This document shows, piece after piece, positions 15,092 through 23,233 of a stretch of DNA of 64,000 nt (position 1 is its first letter; each line of letters begins with the position of its first letter). The DNA is from Rhodobacter sp. CZR27. Lineage in GTDB: Bacteria > Pseudomonadota > Alphaproteobacteria > Rhodobacterales > Rhodobacteraceae. The position numbers were made by a program, and so were the translations under genes. The notes beneath the pieces are model-generated. The model did no database searches, was not told where the DNA came from, and worked only from the letters and a program-made list of their open reading frames with translations. The stretch spans positions 1,760,501 to 1,824,500 of the forward strand of contig NZ_CP023548.1 of NCBI RefSeq assembly GCF_002407205.1. Reading direction: 5' to 3'.

Positions 15092-16305
15092 CGCTGGCGC
15101 GGGAGATCCCGCAGCAGGACCGGCTGTCCCGGCCGGAATTCGTCGGCATGATCGCGATGCTGTTCGCGACCGTGGCCTTCTCGATCGACTCGATGCTGCC
15201 GGCCCTGCCCGAGATCGCGGCCGAGCTGACGGCCGGAGCACCCAACCGGGCGCAGCTGATCCTGACGAGCTTCGTGCTGGGCATGGGGATCGGCACCTTC
15301 ATCGCCGGCCCGCTGTCGGACCGGTTCGGGCGCAAGCCGGTGATCATGGGCGGGGCGCTGCTTTACTGCGCGGCGGCGCTGGCCGCCTGGGCCGCGCCCA
15401 CGCTCGAGACGCTTCTGCTGGCGCGGGTCGTGGGCGGGCTCGGCGCCGCAGCCCCCCGGGTCGTGTCGCTGGCGCTGGTCCGCGACCTTTACCGCGGGCG
15501 CGAGATGGCGCGGATCATGAGCTTTGCCATGCTGATCTTCACCCTCGTCCCGGCCGTCGCGCCGCTGATGGGCACGGTGATCATCGCGGGCCTCGGCTGG
15601 CGCGGGATCTTCCTGTCCTTCCTCGCGTTCTCCGCCGTCTCGATGCTCTGGTTGGGCCTGCGCCAGCGCGAGACGCTCCTGCCCGAGGCACGCCGCGACT
15701 TCTCGGCTGCGCGGCTGTGGGAGGCGCTGCGCGAGGTGCTGTCGCACCGGGTGATTGTGACCGCCATCGGCGTCCAGACGCTGGTGTTCGGCGCGCTCTT
15801 CGGCACGCTGTCCTCGACCCAGCAGATCTTCGACGTGACCTTCGACCGGGGCGCAAGCTTTCCGTTCTGGTTCGCGGTGATCGCGCTGATGGCCGGCACG
15901 GCGAGCCTCGTGAACGCGGCACTGGTCATGCGGCTGGGGATGCGCTTCCTCGTGACCGTGGCGCTCGGCGGGCAGCTGGTGCTGTCGCTTGGCATGTGGA
16001 CGATGACCTCGCAGGGCCTCTGGCCCGAGGCGCTGGTCTTCCCGGCCCATGTCGCCTGGACGACCAGCGTGTTCTTCATGGCGGGCCTCACGCTGGGCAA
16101 CCTCAACGCGCTGGCGATGGAGCCGGTGGGCCATATCGCCGGCATGGCGGCCTCGGTCATCGGCTCGGTGGCGACAGTGCTGGCGGTTGCCCTTGCGGCG
16201 CCGCTGGGGCTGGCTTTCGACGGCACGCCCCTGCCCCTGATGCTGGGCGTTGCGGCCTTCAGCGGCGTCGGCTTCCTGCTGATCCGGTCGCTGCCGAGGG
16301 CTTGA
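15088..16305 (+). CDS. MFS drug exporter, Bcr/CflA family
   Basis: Twelve-helix inner-membrane proton antiporter exporting drugs such as bicyclomycin-type compounds; the natural substrate is unknown. The 405-aa protein has the family opening TVAFSIDSMLPALPEIA (TM1), the MFS motif GPLSDRFGRKPVIMGGALLY between TM2 and TM3 (about 71-90), and VGGLGAAAPRVVSLALVRDL (TM4). It is translationally coupled (ATGA) to the DsbA-like gene. Its 3' end overlaps the mfd coding sequence on the other strand by 47 bp, so the two genes share their last codons. Confidence 0.9.
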   Translation: MTLAREIPQQDRLSRPEFVGMIAMLFATVAFSIDSMLPALPEIAAELTAGAPNRAQLILTSFVLGMGIGTFIAGPLSDRFGRKPVIMGGALLYCAAALAAWAAPTLETLLLARVVGGLGAAAPRVVSLALVRDLYRGREMARIMSFAMLIFTLVPAVAPLMGTVIIAGLGWRGIFLSFLAFSAVSMLWLGLRQRETLLPEARRDFSAARLWEALREVLSHRVIVTAIGVQTLVFGALFGTLSSTQQIFDVTFDRGASFPFWFAVIALMAGTASLVNAALVMRLGMRFLVTVALGGQLVLSLGMWTMTSQGLWPEALVFPAHVAWTTSVFFMAGLTLGNLNALAMEPVGHIAGMAASVIGSVATVLAVALAAPLGLAFDGTPLPLMLGVAAFSGVGFLLIRSLPRA

Positions 16306-19300
16306 CGGCGGAGGTCGCAGCCTCTGCCTTCGGCTTCTCGGGCTTCACCACCTTCTCGGCCAGATCGCGGGCGATGGCGAAGGCGCCCTTGATCCGCTCG
16401 GCCTCCGTCTTCCAGTCGCGCGCGAGCACGATCCGGTTGTCCTTCACCCGCGCCGTGTCGCCCTGCGCCTTGATGAAGTCCACAAGCCCCGCCGGATTGG
16501 CGAACTTGTCGTTGTGGAACTGGACGGTCGCGCCGCGCGGCCCTGTCTCGAGCCGCGAGATCCCGGCCCGCTTGCACATCGCCTTGATGCGAACGACGAG
16601 CAGCAAGGTGTTCACTTCCTTCGGCAATTCGCCGAAACGGTCGATCAGTTCAGCCGCAAAGCCCTCCAGCTCGACCTTGGTCGTCAGACCCGACAGCCGG
16701 CGGTAAAGCCCCAGCCGCACGTCGAGATCCGGCACGAATTCCTCGGGGATCAGCACCGGAACGCCGAGGTTGATCTGCGGCGCCCAGTGCTCGTCCTGCT
16801 CGGTCAGGCCCTGCAACTCGCCCGAGCGGATCTTCTGGATCGTCTCCTCCAGCATCTGCTGGTAGAGTTCGTAGCCCACCTCCTTGATATGGCCCGACTG
16901 TTCCTCGCCGAGCAGGTTCCCGGCGCCGCGCAGGTCGAGGTCATGGCTCGCAAGGTTGAAGCCCGCGCCGAGGCTGTCGAGGGAGGCCAGCAACCGCAGC
17001 CGCTTGACCGCCTGCGGCGTCAGCGGCGCGCGAGGCTTCGTGGTCAGGTAGCAATAGGCCCGTGTCTTGGCCCGACCGACCCGGCCCCGGATCTGGTAAA
17101 GCTGGCTGAGGCCGAACATGTCCGCGCGGTGCACGATCATCGTGTTCGCGGTCGGGATGTCGAGGCCGGATTCCACGATCGTCGTGGCAAGAAGCACGTC
17201 GAACTTGCCGTCGTAGAAGGCATTCATGCGCTCGTCGAGATCGCCCGCCGCCAGCTGGCCATGCGCCACGACGAAGGTGACTTCGGGCACCTGATCGCGC
17301 AGGAAGGCCTCCATGTCGGGCAGATCCGAAACGCGCGGGACGACGAAGAAGCTCTGCCCGCCGCGATAATGTTCGCGCAGCAGCGCCTCGCGGATCGTGA
17401 CCGTGTCGAACTCCGAGACATAGGTCCGGATAGCGAGGCGGTCCACCGGAGGGGTCGCGATGATCGAGAGATCCCGCACGCCCGTCAGCGACAGTTGCAG
17501 CGTCCGCGGGATCGGCGTCGCGGTCAGCGTCAGGACATGCACCTCCGAGCGCATCTCCTTCAGCCGCTCCTTGTGCGAGACGCCGAAATGCTGCTCCTCG
17601 TCGATGATGAGAAGGCCGAGGCTCTTCAGCTTCACTCCCTTGGCCAGCAGCGCATGCGTGCCGATGCAGATGTCCACCGTCCCGTCGGCAAGCCCCGCCC
17701 GCGTGTCGGCTGCCTCCTTCGCCGAGACGAAGCGCGACAGTTGACGCACCTTCATCGGAAAGCCGCGGAAGCGCTCGGAAAAGCTGCGGAAATGCTGGCG
17801 CGCGAGCAGCGTCGTCGGGCAAATCACGGCGACCTGCATCCCCGCCAGTGCCGCGACGAAGGCCGCGCGCATTGCGACCTCGGTCTTGCCGAAGCCCACG
17901 TCGCCCACCACGAGACGATCCATCGGGCTGCCGGATTCGAGATCCTTCACCACGTCGGCGATGGCGGACAGCTGGTCGTCGGTCTCCTGATAGGGGAAGC
18001 GGGCGGAGAAGGCTTCCCACAGCGAATGCGGCGCCTCGAGGATCGGCGCGTGGCGCAGGTGCCGCTCGGCCGCGATCCGCATGAGGCGTTCGGCGATCTC
18101 GCGGATGCGCTCCTTCAGGCGGGCCTTCTTGGCCTGCCACGCCCCGCCGCCGAGCTTGTCGAGCAGACCTTCCTCGTGCCCGTAGCGGCTCAGAAGCTCA
18201 ATGTTCTCGACCGGCAGGTAGAGCTTGGCCTCCTCGGCATAGACGAGGTGCAGGTAATCGTGTGGCGGACCCGGCTTGTTCGAGGGCGGCTGCGGCACGC
18301 GCAGGGTTTCGAGGCCCATGTAACGGCCCACGCCATGCTCGACGTGGACGACCAGATCGCCGGGCGTCAGCGTGTCATGCTCGCGCAGGAAGTTCTCGGC
18401 CTTCCGGCGTTTCTTCGGCTTCGAGATCAGCCGGTCGCCCAGCACGTCCTGTTCCGAGATCACGGCGAGGCCGGGGGCGGTGAAGCCCTGCTCCAGTGCC
18501 CAGACCATGAGGAAGGTGCCGCCACGGCCGTCGGGCACGTCGCGGATGTCGCGGACGAATGTCGCGCCTTGCAGGCCGGCATCCTCCAGCAGGCCCTTCA
18601 GACGCTCGCGCGCGCCTTCGGACCAGCTGGCGATCACCACCTGGCCATCTTCGCGCAACTTGCGAACATGATCGACCAGGGAACCGAAAAGGCTGATGTT
18701 TTCCTGCTGGCGCTCGGGTGCGAAGTTGCGCCCCATGCGCCCACCCGCGTCCAGCACGCCCGGACCGGGCGACTGCGCCAGCGGCGAAAGCTGGATCACG
18801 CGATGCGCCCGCGTCGCCTCGTCCCACGCCGCTTCGTCCAGATAGAGCAGGTCGGGCGCCGAGGGCTTGTAGACCGTGTCCATCCGGCCCTTCACCGTCA
18901 TCGCTTCGCGCCGCGCGTCATACTGGTCAGCGATCCCCTCCCAGCGCGAGATCCGCGCGGGCGTGACCTGATCGTCGAGCATCACGCTCGCATCCGGCAG
19001 ATAGTCGAACAGCGTTTCCAGCCGCTCGTGGAAGAAGGGCAGCCAGTGCTCCATCCCCTGATGCTTGCGCCCCGCGCTCACCGCCTCGTAAAGCGGATCG
19101 TCGGTGCCCGCGGCGCCGAATTCGATGCGGTAGTTCTGGCGGAAGCGGGTGATCGCGCCCTCGTCCAGCATCACCTCGGAGACCGGCGCCAGTTCGACCA
19201 GTTGCAGCTTCTCGGTCGTGCGCTGGGTCTCGGGGTCGAAGCGGCGCGCGCCGTCCAGAACGTCGCCGAAGAAATCCAGCCGCACCGGCCCGGTGACGCC

Positions 19301-19798
19301 GGGCGGGAAGATGTCCACGATGCCGCCGCGGATGGCGTAGTCGCCCGGTTCCGTCACCGTGTCGGTCAGCGAAAATCCCATTCTGGACAGGTAAGTTCGC
19401 AGGCGTCCTTCATCCACCCTGTCACCGACGCGGGCGGTGAAGGAGGCCGCGCGCAGCACCTCGCGCGCCGGGATGCGCTGGGTGGCGGCGTTCAGCGTGG
19501 TCAGCAGCACGAAGGCGCCGGGCACGCCCTGGGCCAGCGCGGCCAGCGTCGCCATCCGGCGCGCCGAGATCTCGGGGTTGGGCGAGACGCGGTCATAGGG
19601 CAGGCAGTCCCACGCCGGAAGCTCCAGCACCACGGCCTGCGGTGCCATCACCGAGAGCGCCACCCGCATCGCCTCGAGCCGCTTGTCGTCGCGCGCGACA
19701 TGGATGACAGGCGCGCCGCGGGCGAGTTCCTTCGCGACGAGGCGGGCGTCGTAGCCCTCGGGCGCACCGCCGAGGAGGATCCGTGGTCCGTTCTGCAT
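16259..19798 (-). CDS. mfd: Transcription-repair coupling factor
   Basis: A DNA translocase that removes RNA polymerase stalled at lesions and recruits UvrA. The 1,179-aa protein shows the UvrB-like N-terminal part (AWDCLPYDRVSPNPEISARR), the RNA polymerase-binding region (DLVVHVEHGVGRYMGLETL), and the helicase core: Walker A DVGFGKTEVAMRAAF, DEEQHFGVSHKERLK, TLTATPIPRTLQLS, TTIVESGLDIPTANT and QIRGRVGRAKTRAYCYL. The C-terminal TRCF domain carries EEFVPDLDVRLGLYRRL. The ATG at 19798 is favoured (AAGTGAG upstream); a GTG 9 nt earlier is possible. A Lys/Pro/Ala-rich tail of about 30 residues lies beyond the conserved domain and is the part overlapped by the MFS gene. Confidence 0.97.
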   Translation of the reverse strand: MQNGPRILLGGAPEGYDARLVAKELARGAPVIHVARDDKRLEAMRVALSVMAPQAVVLELPAWDCLPYDRVSPNPEISARRMATLAALAQGVPGAFVLLTTLNAATQRIPAREVLRAASFTARVGDRVDEGRLRTYLSRMGFSLTDTVTEPGDYAIRGGIVDIFPPGVTGPVRLDFFGDVLDGARRFDPETQRTTEKLQLVELAPVSEVMLDEGAITRFRQNYRIEFGAAGTDDPLYEAVSAGRKHQGMEHWLPFFHERLETLFDYLPDASVMLDDQVTPARISRWEGIADQYDARREAMTVKGRMDTVYKPSAPDLLYLDEAAWDEATRAHRVIQLSPLAQSPGPGVLDAGGRMGRNFAPERQQENISLFGSLVDHVRKLREDGQVVIASWSEGARERLKGLLEDAGLQGATFVRDIRDVPDGRGGTFLMVWALEQGFTAPGLAVISEQDVLGDRLISKPKKRRKAENFLREHDTLTPGDLVVHVEHGVGRYMGLETLRVPQPPSNKPGPPHDYLHLVYAEEAKLYLPVENIELLSRYGHEEGLLDKLGGGAWQAKKARLKERIREIAERLMRIAAERHLRHAPILEAPHSLWEAFSARFPYQETDDQLSAIADVVKDLESGSPMDRLVVGDVGFGKTEVAMRAAFVAALAGMQVAVICPTTLLARQHFRSFSERFRGFPMKVRQLSRFVSAKEAADTRAGLADGTVDICIGTHALLAKGVKLKSLGLLIIDEEQHFGVSHKERLKEMRSEVHVLTLTATPIPRTLQLSLTGVRDLSIIATPPVDRLAIRTYVSEFDTVTIREALLREHYRGGQSFFVVPRVSDLPDMEAFLRDQVPEVTFVVAHGQLAAGDLDERMNAFYDGKFDVLLATTIVESGLDIPTANTMIVHRADMFGLSQLYQIRGRVGRAKTRAYCYLTTKPRAPLTPQAVKRLRLLASLDSLGAGFNLASHDLDLRGAGNLLGEEQSGHIKEVGYELYQQMLEETIQKIRSGELQGLTEQDEHWAPQINLGVPVLIPEEFVPDLDVRLGLYRRLSGLTTKVELEGFAAELIDRFGELPKEVNTLLLVVRIKAMCKRAGISRLETGPRGATVQFHNDKFANPAGLVDFIKAQGDTARVKDNRIVLARDWKTEAERIKGAFAIARDLAEKVVKPEKPKAEAATSAVKPSAATGSAGSRRR

Positions 19799-19835
19799 CA
19801 GGCTCACTTAACAGCAGGCGCCGCCGCGTCAACGC

Positions 19836-20351
19836 TCAGAGAACGCCGATGCGGAGGTTCTGGTACATGCCCCACATGGCGGTCACGAAGATCGAGACGA
19901 CCCCCAGCGCCTGCACCCGGCGGCGGTGGGACGCAAGCGCATGATACAGCGCCGGACCCTCCAGAGGCTCGATCCGCGCAGCGGTGTGCAGGCTCAGCGC
20001 GCCCACCAGCGTCATGGGCAACATGAGGCAAAGCAGCGCCTGCGCGAATTCCAACCCGTAGACGAAGCCCAGAAGGCCGAGCGTGGTCAGCAGGAAGGCG
20101 ACCACGCCGACCAGCCAGGCTCCGGCCGAACTGCCCATGTGCCGCAGGCGCGCGGCATAGATCCGCGCAAGCTGGTGGACATCCTCGCCCGCCGGCCCTC
20201 CGCGCCGCCGGGCGCGCTGGACCAGATCCCACGGCACGCCCATCACCCAGTGGCTGACGGTGGACCACATCACGGCAAGCGCGATCCAGAACCACAGGTT
20301 CGAGAAGGACCGCAGGTCGATCACCTCGGAGATGCTGGCGTAGAAATCCAC
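19836..20351 (-). CDS. Conserved alphaproteobacterial membrane protein (sometimes labelled SufBCD-associated)
   Basis: A 171-aa predicted inner-membrane protein with about four hydrophobic segments (LWFWIALAVMWSTVSHWVMG; WLVGVVAFLLTTLGLLGFVY; ALLCLMLPMTLVGALSL; VVSIFVTAMWGMY). A GTG start at 20351 is chosen because AGAGGAAGAGG lies just before it and the protein then begins VDFYASISEVIDLRSFSN. Relatives in Rhodobacterales carry a label 'component of SufBCD complex', but nothing here supports an Fe-S role. The gene is 38 nt upstream of mfd on the same strand and diverges from hemB. Confidence 0.75.
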   Translation of the reverse strand: MDFYASISEVIDLRSFSNLWFWIALAVMWSTVSHWVMGVPWDLVQRARRRGGPAGEDVHQLARIYAARLRHMGSSAGAWLVGVVAFLLTTLGLLGFVYGLEFAQALLCLMLPMTLVGALSLHTAARIEPLEGPALYHALASHRRRVQALGVVSIFVTAMWGMYQNLRIGVL

Positions 20352-20500
20352 GGGCCCTCTTCCTCTCGCGCGCGAAACCGCTCCGTTCCACGGGGCGATT
20401 GCGGCATTCCTACCCTTGAGACGCGGGCCTTTCCATGGCAGGCAGAAGAAAATTTCCCAGCCCGCGCAAGGTGGCAACGCCTGCGCCCCCGAGGACAGCC

Positions 20501-21505
20501 ATGCGCCCGATCCAAGCTCCCTACCCGCACGCCCGCTTTCGCCGCATCCGTCGCATCGACGCGCTGCGCCGGCTGACGCAGGAATATACGCTCACCTCCG
20601 GCGACCTGATCTGGCCGCTGTTCGTGCGCGACGGAGAGAACGTCGAGGAGCCGATCCACTCCATGCCCGGCGTGGTGCGCCGCTCGGTCGACCGGATCGT
20701 CGCGGCGGCGGAAGAGGCGGCAAGCCTCGGCATCCCGGCGGTCTGCCTGTTTCCCTACACCGACCCGTCGCTGAAGACGGAACTGTGCGAGGAAGCGTGG
20801 AACCCCGACAACCTCGCCAACCGGGCGATCCGGGCGATCAAGGCCGCGGTGCCCGAAGTGGCGGTGATGACCGACGTGGCGCTCGATCCCTACAACGCGA
20901 ATGGGCACGACGGGCTGGTGCGCGACGGCATCATCCTCAATGACGAGACGGTCGAGGCGCTGGTGAAGATGGCGCTGGCGCAGGCCGAGTCCGGCGCGGA
21001 CATCCTCGGGCCCTCGGACATGATGGACGGCCGGATCGGCGCCATGCGCTCGGCGCTGGAGGCCGCGGGCCACAAGGACGTGACGATCCTGAGCTATTCG
21101 GCGAAATACGCCTCGGCCTTCTACGGGCCGTTCCGCGATGCGGTCGGCGCATCGGGGGCGCTGAAGGGCGACAAGAAGACCTACCAGATGGACCCGGGCA
21201 ACTCGGACGAAGCGCTGCGGCTGATCGAGCGCGACCTGCGCGAAGGTGCCGACATGGTGATGGTCAAGCCCGGGATGCCCTATCTCGACATCTGCCGCCG
21301 CGTGAAGGACGCCTTTGGCGTTCCGACATATGCCTATCAGGTCTCGGGCGAATATTCGATGATCAAGGGCGCGGCCGAGCGTGGCTGGATCAAGGGCGAG
21401 GCCGCGATGATGGAGAGCCTGCTCTGCTTCAAGCGCGCGGGCTGCGACGGCATCCTGACCTATTTCGCGCCCGAAGCGGCGCGGCTGCTGCGCGCGCAGG
21501 CCTGA
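20501..21505 (+). CDS. hemB: Delta-aminolevulinic acid dehydratase (porphobilinogen synthase)
   Basis: Condenses two 5-aminolevulinate molecules to porphobilinogen for haem, B12 and bacteriochlorophyll. The 334-aa TIM barrel has both catalytic lysines, in LSYSAKYASAFYGPFRDA and MVMVKPGMPYLDICR. The metal-site region reads TDVALDPYNANGHDG, with Asp/Ala where zinc enzymes have cysteines, so it belongs to the non-zinc group. It also has GEYSMIKGAAERGWI and the C-terminal GILTYFAPEAARLL. The ATG at 20501 follows GAGGACAG. It is a single gene with its own promoter region shared with the divergent membrane protein gene, and ends at a GC hairpin. Confidence 0.96.
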   Translation: MRPIQAPYPHARFRRIRRIDALRRLTQEYTLTSGDLIWPLFVRDGENVEEPIHSMPGVVRRSVDRIVAAAEEAASLGIPAVCLFPYTDPSLKTELCEEAWNPDNLANRAIRAIKAAVPEVAVMTDVALDPYNANGHDGLVRDGIILNDETVEALVKMALAQAESGADILGPSDMMDGRIGAMRSALEAAGHKDVTILSYSAKYASAFYGPFRDAVGASGALKGDKKTYQMDPGNSDEALRLIERDLREGADMVMVKPGMPYLDICRRVKDAFGVPTYAYQVSGEYSMIKGAAERGWIKGEAAMMESLLCFKRAGCDGILTYFAPEAARLLRAQA

Positions 21506-21524
21506 TCCGGGGATCGGCGTCGGG

Positions 21525-21550
21525 GGCAGCGGCGGCCCGCCGCCGCTGCC
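21525..21550 (+). terminator. Terminator-like hairpin after hemB
   Basis: A perfect 11-bp stem (21525-21535 with 21540-21550) with a 4-nt loop lies 20 nt after the hemB stop; there is no T-run. Confidence 0.6.
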
Positions 21551-21563
21551 TGTGCCTCGCGTG

Positions 21564-21592
21564 CTGACAGAGCGCGAAGAAACGGCTATATC
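21564..21592 (+). promoter_or_regulatory. Promoter of the SYLF lipoprotein gene
   Basis: CTGACA (21564-21569) and TATATC (21587-21592) with exactly 17 nt between them, about 60 nt upstream of the ATG. Confidence 0.6.
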
Positions 21593-21650
21593 TTGTTGTC
21601 AGGGGGCGAAGATCCCCGCTGCAAGGGCTTGAGGCGGAAAAGAGGGTTTC

Positions 21651-22208
21651 ATGGCAGAGTTTTCGAGACGGGCTTTTCTGGGCGCTGCCGGCACGGCGGT
21701 GCTGCTGACGGCGGGTTGCGCCAATGGCGTGGGCAACAACAACGCCGCCGTGATCGACGCGCGCGTGGATGCGACGCGGGATTACCTGTTCGGCCGCTAT
21801 CCGGGCACCCGCGACCTGGCGCAGGATGCCAAGGGCGTGCTCTACATGCCGCTGGTGACCGAGGCGGGCTTTGGCGTCGGCGGCGCCTATGGCCGCGGCG
21901 CGCTGCGCATCAACGACATCACGGTGGACTACTACTCGGCCACCCGCGCCACGATCGGCTTCCAGATCGGCGCGCAGCAATACGCCCATGCGCTGTTCTT
22001 CATGACCGAGCAGGCGCTGGCCGAGTTCCGCGCGGGCTCGGGCTGGGCGGTGGGCGCGGACGTGCGCTATGCCACGCCCGACCAGGGGGCGAGCATCGGC
22101 AAGGAGACGACCGAGATCCAGCCGGTCGTGGCGCTGGTCTTCGGCCAGTCCGGGCTGATCGCGGGCGCGACGCTGGGCGGTGTGAAGTATACCCGCATCA
22201 TTCCCTGA
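21651..22208 (+). CDS. SYLF/YSC84-domain lipoprotein with Tat-type signal
   Basis: A 185-aa exported protein. The N-terminus has a twin-arginine motif (SRRAFLG) followed by a hydrophobic stretch and a lipobox-like LLTAGC with Cys 23, so it is probably a Tat-exported lipoprotein. The mature part matches the SYLF (Ysc84-like) fold: AKGVLYMPLVTEAGFGVGGA and YGRGALRINDITVDYYSATR, then the Gly-rich terminal SGLIAGATLGGVKYTRI. SYLF domains bind lipids in eukaryotes; the bacterial role is unknown. It is a monocistronic gene with its own good promoter and a strong terminator. Confidence 0.82.
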   Translation: MAEFSRRAFLGAAGTAVLLTAGCANGVGNNNAAVIDARVDATRDYLFGRYPGTRDLAQDAKGVLYMPLVTEAGFGVGGAYGRGALRINDITVDYYSATRATIGFQIGAQQYAHALFFMTEQALAEFRAGSGWAVGADVRYATPDQGASIGKETTEIQPVVALVFGQSGLIAGATLGGVKYTRIIP

Positions 22209-22251
22209 GAGGCCGGCGCAAGCTGCCTGCTGCACGCCAGCGACGATCCCC

Positions 22252-22283
22252 GGCGAGGCCCTCACCCGGATGAGGGCCTCGCC
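22252..22283. terminator. Bidirectional terminator, SYLF gene / hydroxyacid dehydrogenase gene
   Basis: A perfect 13-bp stem (22252-22264 with 22271-22283) with a 6-nt loop lies between two convergent stop codons. Confidence 0.75.
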
Positions 22284-22289
22284 ACCGTC

Positions 22290-23156
22290 TCAGCGCGGCA
22301 GACGCTTGATCAGCGAGGAGGTGTCCCAGCGGCCGCCACCCATCTGCTGCACTTCCTTGTAGAACTGGTCGATCAGGGCGGTAACCGGCAGGCTTGCGCC
22401 GATCTCGTCCGCCGTGCGCAGGCAGATGCCCAGATCCTTGCGCATCCAGTCCACCGCGAAGCCGAAGTCGAACCGGTCCTCGAGCATGGTGGCATGGCGG
22501 TTGGCCATCTGCCAGCTACCGGCAGCGCCCTGGCTGATCACCTCGACCACCGCGCGGCCGTCCATGCCCGCCTTCTCGCCAAAGGCCAGCGCCTCGGACA
22601 GGCCCTGCACCAGCCCCGCGATACAGATCTGGTTCATCATCTTGGCGATCTGGCCCGAGCCGCTCTCGCCCAGCCGGCGGCAGACCCGGGCATAGGCGGC
22701 CATGACCGGCTCGGCCCGGGCATAGTGATCCTCGGCCCCGCCGCACATGATCGAGAGCGCGCCGTTCTCGGCCCCCGCCTGCCCGCCCGAGACCGGCGCA
22801 TCGACGAAGCCCAGCCCCAGCGCGTCGGCCTCGGCCGCGAGGTCCCGCGTGACCTGCGCCGAGACGGTGGTGTGATCGACGAAAAGCGCGCCCCGCGCCA
22901 TCCCGGCAAAGGCCCCCTCATCCCCGAGGCAGACCGAGCGCAGGTCGTCGTCATTGCCCACGCAGGCGAAGACCACCTCGGCCCCTTCGGCGGCGGCGCG
23001 CGGGGTGGAGGCCGCGCGGCCGCCGTGCTGCGCCGTCCAGGCCTCCGCCTTGGCCGCGGTTCGGTTGAAGACCGTCACCTCATGCCCCTTCGCCGCCAGA
23101 TGGCCGGCCATCGGATATCCCATGACGCCCAGTCCCAGAAACGCAAGTTTGGCCAT
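22290..23156 (-). CDS. NAD(P)-dependent beta-hydroxyacid dehydrogenase (3-hydroxyisobutyrate dehydrogenase family)
   Basis: A 288-aa cytosolic oxidoreductase. The Rossmann motif FLGLGVMGYPMAGHLA opens the protein (about 5-20); the substrate motif DAPVSGGQAGAENGALSIM lies at about 117-135, and the catalytic Lys sits in SGSGQIAKMMNQI (about 165-177). These are the three family signatures. Possible substrates are 3-hydroxyisobutyrate, tartronate semialdehyde, glyoxylate or succinic semialdehyde; the sequence does not decide. The start is fixed by GGGAGGG upstream of the ATG at 23156. It is a single gene, divergent from the penicillin acylase-family gene. Confidence 0.88.
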   Translation of the reverse strand: MAKLAFLGLGVMGYPMAGHLAAKGHEVTVFNRTAAKAEAWTAQHGGRAASTPRAAAEGAEVVFACVGNDDDLRSVCLGDEGAFAGMARGALFVDHTTVSAQVTRDLAAEADALGLGFVDAPVSGGQAGAENGALSIMCGGAEDHYARAEPVMAAYARVCRRLGESGSGQIAKMMNQICIAGLVQGLSEALAFGEKAGMDGRAVVEVISQGAAGSWQMANRHATMLEDRFDFGFAVDWMRKDLGICLRTADEIGASLPVTALIDQFYKEVQQMGGGRWDTSSLIKRLPR

Positions 23157-23233
23157 GGTCTTCCCTCCCGATTGCCGTTGCGGACCGGATCGACTAGGAA
23201 CCATCGCACTTCTCGCGTCAAGGACGGGCCCCC

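Noticed and set aside
16514..20026. 1,170-codon open frame antisense to mfd
   Set aside because: No recognisable motif; shadow of the Mfd helicase frame.
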